Part shown: one piece after another, positions 25,114-33,747 of the stretch
Position numbering within the stretch: position 1 is the stretch's first letter
Layout of the letters: each line of letters begins with the position of its first letter
NCBI GenBank assembly: GCA_036380735.1
Contig: DASVEE010000012.1
Coordinates: forward strand, 62,001 to 126,000
DNA from: DASVEE01 sp036380735
GTDB lineage: Bacteria > Acidobacteriota > Thermoanaerobaculia > Gp7-AA8
Length of the DNA: 64,000 nucleotides
Direction: 5' to 3'
The notes under the pieces: model-generated
Told to the model about the DNA's origin: nothing
Databases searched by the model: none
What the model saw: the letters and a program-made list of their open reading frames with translations, nothing else
Translations under genes and position numbers: made by a program

Positions 25114-27843
25114 ATGCGCAAGATCGTCCTATTCCTTTTCCTTCTGGCTACGCCTTCGTTTGCGGCTGACCGGTCACGGTTCATCGTCGAGTTCCGGGGC
25201 GATGTGGCTCGCGCGAAGATCGCGCGCGACATTCCTCGCGTGGAGCAGCAGTTCGGCCGCGTCTTCTCCGGCGCGGCGGCGACGCTCGATTCCGCGGAGG
25301 CGGCGCGCATCGCGAAGCTGCCGTATGTACGCCGCGTGCACGTCGACGGCCGCGTCGAAGCGCAGGTGCACGACAGTGTCCCCGATATGCGCGTGCCGCA
25401 GGTGTGGCAGACGCACGGCTCGCGCGGCTCGGGACAGACCGTCGCCATCATCGACACCGGCATCGACTACGAGCATCCGGCGCTGCAGGGGCGCGTCATC
25501 GGCGGCTTCGATTTCGTCAACTCCGACGACGATCCGATGGACGACAACGGCCACGGCACGCACGTCGCCGGGATCGTGGCGGCGGTGGCGCCCGACGCGA
25601 AGCTGCTCGCGTACAAGGTGCTGAACGACGCCGGCGCCGGCAACGATTCGGATGTGATCGCCGCGATCGAGCTGGCGATGGATCCGAATCAGGACGGCGA
25701 TCTGTCCGATCGCGCCGACGTCATCAACCTGTCGCTCGGGCGCCAAGGCTTGCCCGACGACGCGGCGGTGACGGCGGTGGAGAACGCGATCTTCTTCGGC
25801 GCGGTGGTCGTGGTCGCGGCGGGCAACGACTCGAACTTCTTCATGATCGGCAGCCCCGGCCTCGCGCCTTCCGCGATCACCGTCGGCGCAATCGACCGCG
25901 AGCACCGCCTGGCGCCGTTCAGCTCCAAGGGACCGTCGCCACAGTCGCTGCTGCTCAAGCCGGAAGTGGTCGCACCCGGAACGCAGATCGTCTCGGCGAA
26001 GCTCGGCGGCGGCGAGATCGCGCACTCCGGCACGTCGATGGCCACGCCGCACGTGGCCGGCGTCGCGGCGCTGCTGCGCGCGATTCATCCCACGTGGTCG
26101 GTGGCGGAGATCAAGTCGGCCCTCGTCACGACGACCATCGGAGGTAGCGAGGAAGCAATGGCCATCGGCGCGGGACGCGTCGACGCGCTCGCGGCCTCGG
26201 CGGCGACCGTCTTCGCTTCACCGGCCGCGCTGACGTTCGGGCGCACGGACGGGAGCGACGCGAAGTGGACCTCGACCGTCACGGTGACGCTGCACAATCG
26301 TGCGTCGTCGGCGCGGACATTGTCACTGACCGGTGCCACCGGCACGAGCTCCGCCATCACGCTGACGATGGCGCCGGTGACGCTCGCGCCCGATGAAACG
26401 AAGACGGTGCCGGTCACAATCGAAGTGACGAACGCGAACGTCTTCGCGCCCGCCGGCGGCTCGCTCAGCTACGGCGGCATCGTCACGATCGCCGGCGGCG
26501 GGGGCGGCGACGAGACGCTGCGCCTCCCGTGGGCCTTCGTCAAAGCGGCACGCGTGCGCGTGAACTGGGCCAGCGAGGCATCGTTCGTCCTCACGGCGAT
26601 CAGCAAGCAGATGAAGCAGCGCGTGGAAGGGTCGCTGGCGGCCGACATGATCCTGCCGCTCGACCAGTACATGTTCGAGGTGCGGTCGAGCACCGAGGAG
26701 GGGGAGCCGCTGCTCGTCGAATACGAGGCGGTCGATGCGCGCCGCGATGTGTCGCTCGACGGCTCGCCGGCGGAAGCGAAGAACGTGATCGAGTTCGAGG
26801 TGCTGCCGGGCCGGGGAGAGTGCACGCGCCGGCTGACGCTCGCGTGGCCGGACGGCTACGTGCAGACGGAGTCCGTCACCGACTCGTCCTCGCCGCGGTT
26901 CCACGTCTCCGATCTCGCCGCGGTCCGCGGACGCGTGGCGGAGTACTGCTTCGACGAGCTGACGCACTCTCTGTATCTCTCCGGACAACTGCTCCCGGCG
27001 ACGGTCGATCGCGGCTTCGTCGTGCGCTACGCCCCCTCCGACTGGACGCGCAATCCGGTGCGCCTCGCCGGAGAGGCGAACGACGTGACGGTGCTCATGG
27101 GCGCGCTGACGCGCGAGACCACCGGCCACACGTTCATGGCCATGAGCTACACGATTCCGTTCGTGCCGTCGTTCACGCTGTACATGACGGGCGACGTGCT
27201 GCCGCACGAAGGGAACGCCGCGGCGTTCCACTACGGCAACGTGCAGTCGCCGCCGCTGCGCCGCATCACGGACGGCCTGACGACCTCCATCGAGTTGAAC
27301 CTGCCGCCGTTCGCCAACGTCGTCCCCTTCGGCGCGACAGTGACTCTCGGCGCCGGCGCCCGCTGGCCGCGCGTGCTGATGCACGAGCAGCCGCGCGTCG
27401 AGTGGCTCGGCCTCCTCGGCGAGGTGTACACGCTGCCGCCGGCGCATGAGCTCTTCGACGACCGCCTCGAGGCGTCGGCACCGGGCTCGAAGCTGACTGT
27501 ACGCTTCGACAAACAGCGCGCGGACCCGGTGGCGCCGACGCTGACGTCGGTGAGGCTGCTGCCGGAGGGGCTGGTGTTCTCCGCCGTGGATTTCATCCGG
27601 GTCGAAGGCGGACTGGCGCGTGCGCCGATCGACGCCAATTCCGTGGCGGTGTCGTGGCGCGTCGGTACCGGTGCGTGGATGCCACTGCCCGTGGCTGCGG
27701 TGGATGGCTACTACCGCGCCGATCTGACCACCGCGCCACGCGGGGAGATCAGCGTGCGCGTGTCGTTTGCCGATCCGGCTGGAAACAGCACGGAGTGGGT
27801 GGGCAACCTCACCCTGGGCGCCCGCAAAAGGCGCAGCGTGTAG
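25114..27843 (+). CDS. Secreted subtilisin-like serine protease (S8)
   Basis: A 909-residue protein with a signal peptide (MRKIVLFLFLLATPSFAA), an inhibitor-like propeptide (about 20-90) and an S8 catalytic domain with Asp114 (IIDTGID), His147 (GHGTHVAG) and Ser308 (SGTSMATPHVAG). The remaining 550 residues are beta-rich, probably several Ig/Fn3-like domains. It should act outside the cell or at the surface. ATG 25114 was chosen because it begins the signal peptide; the TTG at 25093 adds a non-signal stretch. There is no obvious Shine-Dalgarno motif. It stands alone, flanked on both sides by family A elements. Confidence 0.92.
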   Translation: MRKIVLFLFLLATPSFAADRSRFIVEFRGDVARAKIARDIPRVEQQFGRVFSGAAATLDSAEAARIAKLPYVRRVHVDGRVEAQVHDSVPDMRVPQVWQTHGSRGSGQTVAIIDTGIDYEHPALQGRVIGGFDFVNSDDDPMDDNGHGTHVAGIVAAVAPDAKLLAYKVLNDAGAGNDSDVIAAIELAMDPNQDGDLSDRADVINLSLGRQGLPDDAAVTAVENAIFFGAVVVVAAGNDSNFFMIGSPGLAPSAITVGAIDREHRLAPFSSKGPSPQSLLLKPEVVAPGTQIVSAKLGGGEIAHSGTSMATPHVAGVAALLRAIHPTWSVAEIKSALVTTTIGGSEEAMAIGAGRVDALAASAATVFASPAALTFGRTDGSDAKWTSTVTVTLHNRASSARTLSLTGATGTSSAITLTMAPVTLAPDETKTVPVTIEVTNANVFAPAGGSLSYGGIVTIAGGGGGDETLRLPWAFVKAARVRVNWASEASFVLTAISKQMKQRVEGSLAADMILPLDQYMFEVRSSTEEGEPLLVEYEAVDARRDVSLDGSPAEAKNVIEFEVLPGRGECTRRLTLAWPDGYVQTESVTDSSSPRFHVSDLAAVRGRVAEYCFDELTHSLYLSGQLLPATVDRGFVVRYAPSDWTRNPVRLAGEANDVTVLMGALTRETTGHTFMAMSYTIPFVPSFTLYMTGDVLPHEGNAAAFHYGNVQSPPLRRITDGLTTSIELNLPPFANVVPFGATVTLGAGARWPRVLMHEQPRVEWLGLLGEVYTLPPAHELFDDRLEASAPGSKLTVRFDKQRADPVAPTLTSVRLLPEGLVFSAVDFIRVEGGLARAPIDANSVAVSWRVGTGAWMPLPVAAVDGYYRADLTTAPRGEISVRVSFADPAGNSTEWVGNLTLGARKRRSV

Positions 27844-27848
27844 CGGCA

Positions 27849-28034
27849 GGGAGCGATAGGACGAATAGGACGGATAGGACCTATAGGACGAACAGGACAG
27901 AGACGCTGCGCTTCACCGCGCACACTGTTCGAGAGGGCAGGGCGGGGCACCGGTTGGACAGAACTACGCGCCCCGCGTCACCAGCACCGCCGTCCTGTAG
28001 GTCCCATTCGTCCTATTCGTCCTATCGTTCCTCC
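27849..28034. repeat. Family A 9-bp element between convergent genes
   Basis: The left arm (27849-27900) begins GGGAGCGATAGGAC, a core of about 90 bp follows, and the right arm (27991-28034) ends TCCTATCGTTCC. It lies between the convergent subtilisin and GNAT genes and replaces any conventional terminator; no U-tract stem-loop is seen. Confidence 0.9.
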
Positions 28035-28037
28035 GTC

Positions 28038-28928
28038 TTACAGCGGCAGGTCGCAGTGCAGCACCAGTTCGCGGCGGATGGCAAAGGGTGACAGGCCGTG
28101 TTCGGCCAGGACTGGCTGCAGTTCGCTGTCCTGCGGTTCTGCCAGCAAGGTCACCTGGCGGCCGGGGAACATTTCGCCGGCGGCGGCCAGCAGGGTGCCC
28201 ACGCAGTCGCGGCGGCCGGCGATGTCGAGGATGCGCAGCTCGTCGGAGCCTTCCAGCTCGCAGATGAGGGCGGCGCTGCAGCGGCCGTCGACGTCGACGG
28301 TCAGGCCGTGGGATCGGCGTGTCAGTGTGCGGCAGATGGTCTGCATTTCGCGGCGCCATGGCCAGGTGCGGCCGCAGCGGAGGCTCTGGATCTCGCCGAC
28401 GAGGAGCTCGGGGTTGCGTTGCGTCACGGCCGCGGAGGCGCGGCGTTTGTTGATCACGCCGCCGAGGTCGACGACGACGCGTGAGGTGGTGAAGCCGATC
28501 TGCTCGAAGAGCTTCGCCGCCCAGTTGTAGATCAGCACTTCGACCTGCACGCTGCCGAGGCCCGATTCACGGGCGACGAGCATCTGCGCATCGAGGAGCA
28601 TCGCGCCGTAGCCCACGCGCCGGTAACGCGGCGCGACACCGAACGCGCCGATCCAGCCGCGCGCGCCGCGCACGCCGAACAGCGACAGGCCGATGAACTC
28701 ACCCGTCTCGCTTTCGAGGACGACGGAGCGGTCGAGATCGATGTCGTGCATCGACGACCACGCCCAGACGCCGTGGGGGTCGACGTCCGCTTCGAGCGGC
28801 GAGTCGGCGACGGCTTCGATCCAGAGTTGCTGCAGACGCGGCAACGTGAAGGTGCTCGCATGACGAACGCGTGCAGGAATCGTGATCAAGGTGTTCATGG
28901 CGGTTGTGCTCCACGTGGTTGTGTTCAT
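28038..28928 (-). CDS. GNAT-family N-acetyltransferase with extra C-terminal domain
   Basis: A protein of about 296 residues. The GNAT core lies at about residues 55-150: the beta4-alpha3 acetyl-CoA site reads FGVAPRYRRVGYGAMLL (R-x2-G-x-G/A pattern), followed by NWAAKLFEQIGF. The C-terminal 130 residues look like a second, more degenerate domain of unknown role. The ATG at 28928 overlaps the histidine kinase stop (ATGA), so it is the last gene of the permease-adaptor-ATPase-regulator-kinase operon. An internal ATG at 28898 is an alternative start. The substrate is unknown. Confidence 0.75.
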   Translation of the reverse strand: MNTTTWSTTAMNTLITIPARVRHASTFTLPRLQQLWIEAVADSPLEADVDPHGVWAWSSMHDIDLDRSVVLESETGEFIGLSLFGVRGARGWIGAFGVAPRYRRVGYGAMLLDAQMLVARESGLGSVQVEVLIYNWAAKLFEQIGFTTSRVVVDLGGVINKRRASAAVTQRNPELLVGEIQSLRCGRTWPWRREMQTICRTLTRRSHGLTVDVDGRCSAALICELEGSDELRILDIAGRRDCVGTLLAAAGEMFPGRQVTLLAEPQDSELQPVLAEHGLSPFAIRRELVLHCDLPL

Positions 28929-30247
28929 CGCAGTTCTCCGACCTGCCGCAGCGCCGGCAGCCGCAGGCGCGCTTCGCACCCGCCCTCTGTCCGGTTCTGC
29001 AGCACCAGGTTTCCGTTGTGTGCCTCCGCGATCTGGCGCGACAGCACGAGTCCGATGCCGGTACCGCCCGGCTTCGTCGTGAAGAAGGGGACGAAGAGGT
29101 TGAGGCTCCCGCTGAGCCCCGCCCCTTCGTCGAGGACGACGATCTCCACGGCTCCGTCGTGTGCCGTGGTCCAGGTGACGGCGACGCGGCCGTTCGTATC
29201 GAGCGAAGCGTCGACGCCGTTCTGAATGAGGTTGATCAGCGCCTGCTCGAGCTGATCGGCGTCGCCCATGATGGTGACGTCGGTGGTGTGCTCGACGTGC
29301 ACGGGCAACTGATAGCGGAGCGATGCGACGCGGCGGACGAGCGCGGAGATCTCCACCGGCGCGAACGAAGGGCGCGGCAGACGCGCGAGGCGTGCATACG
29401 CCTGCGTGAAGCGCGTCAGCGCTTCGGCGCGCGTGGCGATGACGCCGAGGCCACGCTTCGCATCGTCGCGCCAGTCGTGCGGCAGCGGGTCGAGCGCCAC
29501 GACGCGCTGCAGGCTGCTCGCGATCGACTTGATCGGGGCGAGTGAGTTGTTGAGCTCATGCCCGAGGACGCGCACGAGGCGCTGCCAGGCGAAGAGCTCC
29601 TCGTCGCGTAGCGCGCGGCTGAGATCGGAGATGACGAGGAAGTGCCGCTCTTTCCCCTTCTCGCGGAATGTGGAGCGGCGAATGGACCATTTGCCGTCGC
29701 CGCCGGGAAAGCGCATCTCGACGGCGCTCGGCAGCGCGGGGGCGAAGCACGGGGAGAGTCCGAGCTCGTCGATCGTTTTGCCGAGGAGGTCGGACGAGGC
29801 GAGGAGCCGCTCGCCGGCCGCGTTGGTGAGCTGGAGGCGGCCGCGATGATCGAAGGCGAAGAGCGCCGAGTCGAGTTGCGCCACGAGCGTGCGCAGGAGC
29901 GCCGCGGCTTCGACATCGTCGAGGCGTTGCTCGCGCAGTTGCTCGCTGAGGCGGTTGATCTCGGTGGCGAGCTCGCCGTGCGCATCGTCGTCCCGGCCGC
30001 CGCGGGCGCGCAGCGAGTAATCGCGCTCGCGCATTCCCGCCACGATGTTCGACAGCGTGCGCAGCGGATAGGCGAGGCGCTGCCGGAAGAAGAACAGCAC
30101 CAGGACCGTCATCAGCACGACCGCACCGCCGATGCCGAACCTGACGTGCAGGGGCACATCCAGCAGCGCCAGCAGCACGAACATCACCAGCGTCGCCGGC
30201 AGAGCGGCGGCGATGGCGTACAGCGTGAGTCGGCTGGTGTAGGTCAT
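28925..30247 (-). CDS. Membrane sensor histidine kinase (NtrY-like)
   Basis: A 440-residue kinase with two N-terminal membrane helices (about 8-30 and 38-54) and almost no periplasmic loop. A HAMP-like linker, a PAS-like domain (about 115-200), an H box with His230 in VLGHELNNSLAPIKS and an ATPase domain follow (N box INLIQNGVDA, G1 DEGAGL, FVPFFTTKPGGTGIGL). The HELNNSLAPI wording is typical of NtrY-type kinases that pair with NtrC-type regulators; such a regulator gene lies 64 bp upstream. The short external part suggests it senses the membrane or a partner protein such as the adjacent exporter. Confidence 0.92.
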   Translation of the reverse strand: MTYTSRLTLYAIAAALPATLVMFVLLALLDVPLHVRFGIGGAVVLMTVLVLFFFRQRLAYPLRTLSNIVAGMRERDYSLRARGGRDDDAHGELATEINRLSEQLREQRLDDVEAAALLRTLVAQLDSALFAFDHRGRLQLTNAAGERLLASSDLLGKTIDELGLSPCFAPALPSAVEMRFPGGDGKWSIRRSTFREKGKERHFLVISDLSRALRDEELFAWQRLVRVLGHELNNSLAPIKSIASSLQRVVALDPLPHDWRDDAKRGLGVIATRAEALTRFTQAYARLARLPRPSFAPVEISALVRRVASLRYQLPVHVEHTTDVTIMGDADQLEQALINLIQNGVDASLDTNGRVAVTWTTAHDGAVEIVVLDEGAGLSGSLNLFVPFFTTKPGGTGIGLVLSRQIAEAHNGNLVLQNRTEGGCEARLRLPALRQVGELR

Positions 30248-30263
30248 GGCGGTCAGTGGACTC

Positions 30264-30300
30264 TCGTCCTATTCGTCCTATCCGTTCTATTCACCGTTCC
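30264..30300. repeat. Family A 9-bp array inside an operon, one-sided
   Basis: Four TCGTCCTAT-type units in the 64-bp spacer between the response regulator and kinase genes. On the transcribed strand they read GGACGAATA. The mirrored arm is absent. Confidence 0.75.
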
Positions 30301-30311
30301 GGGCAAATTCT

Positions 30312-31670
30312 TTAAAGCCCGAACCGTTGCAGCCGCCGGTACAGGGCGCTGCGGCTCAGCCCGAGCGCTTCCGCGGCCCGGCTGATGTTTCCTTCGAAGC
30401 GTTTGAGTGCTTTCTTCACGAGGAGGTATTCGACCTCTTCGAGGCTGAGGTCTTCGATGCGTCCCGACGCGGCTTCGGCGGCGCGGAGGGCGAGGTCGCT
30501 CGCGGTGACGTCCTGCGTCGTCGACATGAGGACGGCGCGCTCGATGACGTGATCGAGCTCGCGGACGTTGCCGGGCCAGGCGTAGCCGAGGAGCGACTTC
30601 ATCGCTTTCTCCTCGAAGCCGCGCAGCGCCTTGCGGTAGCGCGTGGCGTGCTGGCGGAGGAAGTGGCCGGCCAGCGGCGGGATGTCGTCGCGGCGGTCGC
30701 GCAGCGGCGGGATCTCGATGCTGATGGTGTTGAGGCGGAAGAGGAGGTCTTCGCGGAAGCGGCCGGCGGCGACTTCGTCCTGAGGGCGCGCGTTCGTCGC
30801 GGAGATGAGGCGCACGTCGGCGCGGCGTGTCTGCGACGAGCCGACGCGCTCGTACTCGCCCGTCTCCAGCACGCGGAGGAGCTTCGCCTGTTGCGCGAGC
30901 GGCACGTTGGCGATTTCGTCGAGGAAGAGCGTGCCGCCGTCGGCGAGCTCGAAGCGGCCGATGCGGTCGGTCTTGGCGTCGGTGAACGCGCCGCGCATGT
31001 GGCCGAACAGCTCACTCTCGAACAGCGATTCGGAGAGGCCGCCGGCGTTGACCGAGACCATCGGCCGCGCGGCGCGCTTGGAGACGGCGTGCAGTGCGCG
31101 TGCGACGACGCCCTTGCCGGTGCCGTTCTCGCCGGTGATGAGGACGTTGGCGTCCGAGGGGCCGACGCGCTCGATGACGGCGAGGATGGGGCGCATCACT
31201 TCCGACTCGGCGATGAGGTCGGGATAGCGTCCCTCGCGGAGGAGGCGGTTCTCTGCTTCGAGCCGCTGCCCTTTGCGCAGCGCGCGTCCGAGCTCCGCCT
31301 GCGTGTTGACGATGGCGATGAGGCGTGCGTTCTCCCACGGCTTCTGCAGGAAATCGCGCGCGCCGCGGCGCATCGCTTCGACGGCCAGCTCGATCGAGCC
31401 CCACGCCGTCATCACGACGATGGGCAGCGTGGAGTCGAACGCGTGCAGCGTCGCCAGGAGGTCGAGCCCTTCATCGCCCGACGTCGTGTCGCGCTTGTAG
31501 TTGAGGTCGAGGATGACGACGTCGAAGTCGCTCGCCTCGACCGCGCGCAGCACGGCCGCGGGGGAGTTCGCCGTCTCGATCTCGCATCCCTCGGCCTTCA
31601 GCACGAGCCGAAGCGCTTCGAGGACGTCGAGTTGATCGTCGGCAATCAGAACGCGCGTAGGCCTGCTCAT
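30312..31670 (-). CDS. NtrC-family sigma54-dependent response regulator
   Basis: A 452-residue protein with a receiver domain (acidic pair Asp11/Asp12, phosphoacceptor Asp55, Lys in QKPWEN), an AAA+ sigma54-activation domain (Walker A GENGTGKG, Walker B GGTLFLDEIANVP) and a Fis-type helix-turn-helix (ISRAAEALGLSRSALYRRL). The sigma54-contact loop reads GAFTDA instead of the canonical GAFTGA; this variant occurs in related NtrX-like proteins, so activity is still likely. It overlaps the ATPase gene by four bases, placing it in the same operon. It probably controls this operon through the palindrome at 36287-36302 (inference). Confidence 0.93.
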   Translation of the reverse strand: MSRPTRVLIADDQLDVLEALRLVLKAEGCEIETANSPAAVLRAVEASDFDVVILDLNYKRDTTSGDEGLDLLATLHAFDSTLPIVVMTAWGSIELAVEAMRRGARDFLQKPWENARLIAIVNTQAELGRALRKGQRLEAENRLLREGRYPDLIAESEVMRPILAVIERVGPSDANVLITGENGTGKGVVARALHAVSKRAARPMVSVNAGGLSESLFESELFGHMRGAFTDAKTDRIGRFELADGGTLFLDEIANVPLAQQAKLLRVLETGEYERVGSSQTRRADVRLISATNARPQDEVAAGRFREDLLFRLNTISIEIPPLRDRRDDIPPLAGHFLRQHATRYRKALRGFEEKAMKSLLGYAWPGNVRELDHVIERAVLMSTTQDVTASDLALRAAEAASGRIEDLSLEEVEYLLVKKALKRFEGNISRAAEALGLSRSALYRRLQRFGL

Positions 31671-32368
31671 GCGATCGACGTTCCTCGGTGGGAGTGGGAC
31701 GCGACGTCTTCGACCACGCGGCCGTCGAAGAGCTGGATGGTGCGTTGCGCGTATTCGGCGTAGCGCGGATCGTGCGTGACGATGCAGATGGTGGCGCCGT
31801 TGCGATGCAGCTCGCCGAGGAGGTCCATGACCGCTTCGCCGTTGCGGGAGTCGAGGTTGCCGGTCGGCTCGTCGGCGAGGATCACCGCGGGGCGCGTGAC
31901 GATGGCGCGCGCGACGGCAACGCGCTGCTGCTGGCCGCCGGAGAGCTGCGCCGGGTAGTGCTTGGTGCGATGCACCATCCCGACGCGCTCGAGCGCTTCG
32001 CGCACGAGCTGCTTCCGCTCGCTCTTGCCGATGGGGCGGTAGTTGAGCGGCAGCTCGACGTTCTCGTAGACGGTGAGATCGCCGATGAGGTTGAACGACT
32101 GGAAGATGAAGCCGATCTCCTGATTGCGGATGTGCGCGCGCTCGCGCGCCGACAGCGTGGCCACGGCGTTGCCGTTGAGCCAGTAGCCGCCGCTGGTCGG
32201 CGTGTCGAGCAGGCCGAGGATGGAGAGCAGCGTCGACTTGCCGCCGCCGGAAGGGCCGGAGATGGAGACGTACTCCCCCCGCTCGATGGAGAGATCGACG
32301 CGAGAGAGCGCGTGCGTCTCGACCTCGTCGGTGGTGAAGATCTTCGTGATGTCTTCGAGTTTGATCAT
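31667..32368 (-). CDS. MacB-type ABC transporter ATPase
   Basis: A 233-residue ATPase of the MacB/LolD group. Walker A is GPSGGGKST, the signature is LSGGQQQRVAVARA and Walker B is VILADEPTGNLDS. The membrane part is the separate permease encoded at 33748-36177 and the adaptor is the gene just upstream. These mechanotransmission systems push substrates or lipoproteins from the periplasmic side rather than transporting through the membrane. The stop overlaps the response-regulator start (ATGA). Confidence 0.94.
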   Translation of the reverse strand: MIKLEDITKIFTTDEVETHALSRVDLSIERGEYVSISGPSGGGKSTLLSILGLLDTPTSGGYWLNGNAVATLSARERAHIRNQEIGFIFQSFNLIGDLTVYENVELPLNYRPIGKSERKQLVREALERVGMVHRTKHYPAQLSGGQQQRVAVARAIVTRPAVILADEPTGNLDSRNGEAVMDLLGELHRNGATICIVTHDPRYAEYAQRTIQLFDGRVVEDVASHSHRGTSIA

Positions 32369-32380
32369 GGGTCTCTCCGG

Positions 32381-33628
32381 CTACTTCAACCGCAACCGCT
32401 TCGCACCTGCATACGACGACACGTCGGACAGCACGACCTCATCCCCTTCGCGCAGTCCGTCGAGGACTTCGATCTCGCTGGCCGAGGCGCGGCCGGTGCG
32501 GACGCGCACTCGGGTCGCTTCATCGCCATCGATGCGGAAGAGGCTCACTCTGCTTTGTTCTTCGACCTGCAGCGGACGCGCGACGTGAAGGACGTTTGCC
32601 AGCCGCTCCAGCTCGATCACGCCATCGATCGTGAGATCGGGACGTGCACCTTTCGGCAATTGTGACGGAAGATATATATCAACGGTGACGCTGCCGTGGT
32701 GTGAGGCGGGATGAACGCGCAGGACGGTGCCACGAACGGTCCCGTTGCGGGTATCGATGACGACGCGCTGGCCGGCCTGGATGTCGCGCGCCTGGGTCTC
32801 GGCAACGCGCAGCTCGGCTTTGAGCCGCTCCGGCTGGGCGATCTTGGCGAGCGTGGCGCCGGGCGCGAGCTGCTGCCCGATCTCCACCGGCACCTGCTGC
32901 ACGATGCCGCGGATGCCGGCGCGGACGGAGAGCGCGTCACGCTGCTGCGCGCGCAGCTTCGCGGCGCTGCGGAGCTGATCGACGCGCGCGCGGACCTCGG
33001 CGACGCGCGTGTGGAACGACTGTCCGGCCATTGTGACGCGCCGCTCCTCGATCGACTGCCGCGTGCGCAGCTCCTCGGCGCGGGTGCGGGCGAGGTCGAG
33101 CGCGAGGCCGGAGTTGAGTCCCTGCCGCGCGAGCTCTTCTTCGATGCGCAGCTTGCGGTCTGCTTCCCTGGCGTGCGCGATGACGCTGGCGGCGTTGGCC
33201 TGCTGCGCGAGGAAGTCGCTTTCGAGCTCGATCATGCGGCTGGCCAGCTCCGCCTCGGCCGCCGCGAGCGCGAGCCGCGCTTCATCGGCGCTCTGCACGA
33301 GCTCCGGGTTGGTCAGCTCCACGATGACGTCGTTCGCTTCGACGGCGGTGCCGGGCTGCGCGACGATGCGCTCGACGCGAGCGCTGGCCGGCGAAGCGAG
33401 CCAGCGGATCTCCAGCGGCGTGAGCACGCCGGTGCCGCGCACTTCGCGCAGCATCGGCCCGCGCGTGACGCGCCCCGTCCACAGCGTAGCGCGCGAAAGC
33501 TCCGGCGCAGCCGGCCGAAGCTGGGACACACCCAACGCTGTGCTGGCCACCACGGCCAGCACAACGACGCCGGCGCCGTAAAAGCGGCGGTTGCGGCGGT
33601 GCGCTGCATCTGTGCGTTGGATGTCCAT
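32381..33628 (-). CDS. Periplasmic adaptor (HlyD/MacA-type membrane fusion protein)
   Basis: A 415-residue protein with one N-terminal membrane helix (about 18-38), a lipoyl/barrel-sandwich half (LASPASARVERIVAQPGTAV), a long coiled-coil hairpin (about 110-230), the second lipoyl half and a beta-barrel domain. It would link the inner-membrane permease to an outer-membrane channel. No TolC-type gene lies in the window. It is followed after 12 bases by its ATPase gene. Confidence 0.88.
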   Translation of the reverse strand: MDIQRTDAAHRRNRRFYGAGVVVLAVVASTALGVSQLRPAAPELSRATLWTGRVTRGPMLREVRGTGVLTPLEIRWLASPASARVERIVAQPGTAVEANDVIVELTNPELVQSADEARLALAAAEAELASRMIELESDFLAQQANAASVIAHAREADRKLRIEEELARQGLNSGLALDLARTRAEELRTRQSIEERRVTMAGQSFHTRVAEVRARVDQLRSAAKLRAQQRDALSVRAGIRGIVQQVPVEIGQQLAPGATLAKIAQPERLKAELRVAETQARDIQAGQRVVIDTRNGTVRGTVLRVHPASHHGSVTVDIYLPSQLPKGARPDLTIDGVIELERLANVLHVARPLQVEEQSRVSLFRIDGDEATRVRVRTGRASASEIEVLDGLREGDEVVLSDVSSYAGAKRLRLK

Positions 33629-33637
33629 TTTTTAAAG

Positions 33638-33736
33638 AGACCGATAGGACGAATAGGACGAATGGGACAAAGCAAGGCGCAGTTGTCCCATCTGTCCTAT
33701 GGGGCCTATCTGTCCTATTTGTCCCATCGTTCCCCG
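33638..33736. repeat. Family A 9-bp element inside the export operon
   Basis: The left arm begins GACCGATAGGACGAATAGG and the right arm ends TGTCCCATCGTTCCCC, with a core of about 20 bp. It is the only spacer above 100 bp inside this operon and would be part of the mRNA between the permease and adaptor coding regions. Confidence 0.88.
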
Positions 33737-33747
33737 TTCCATCACCA

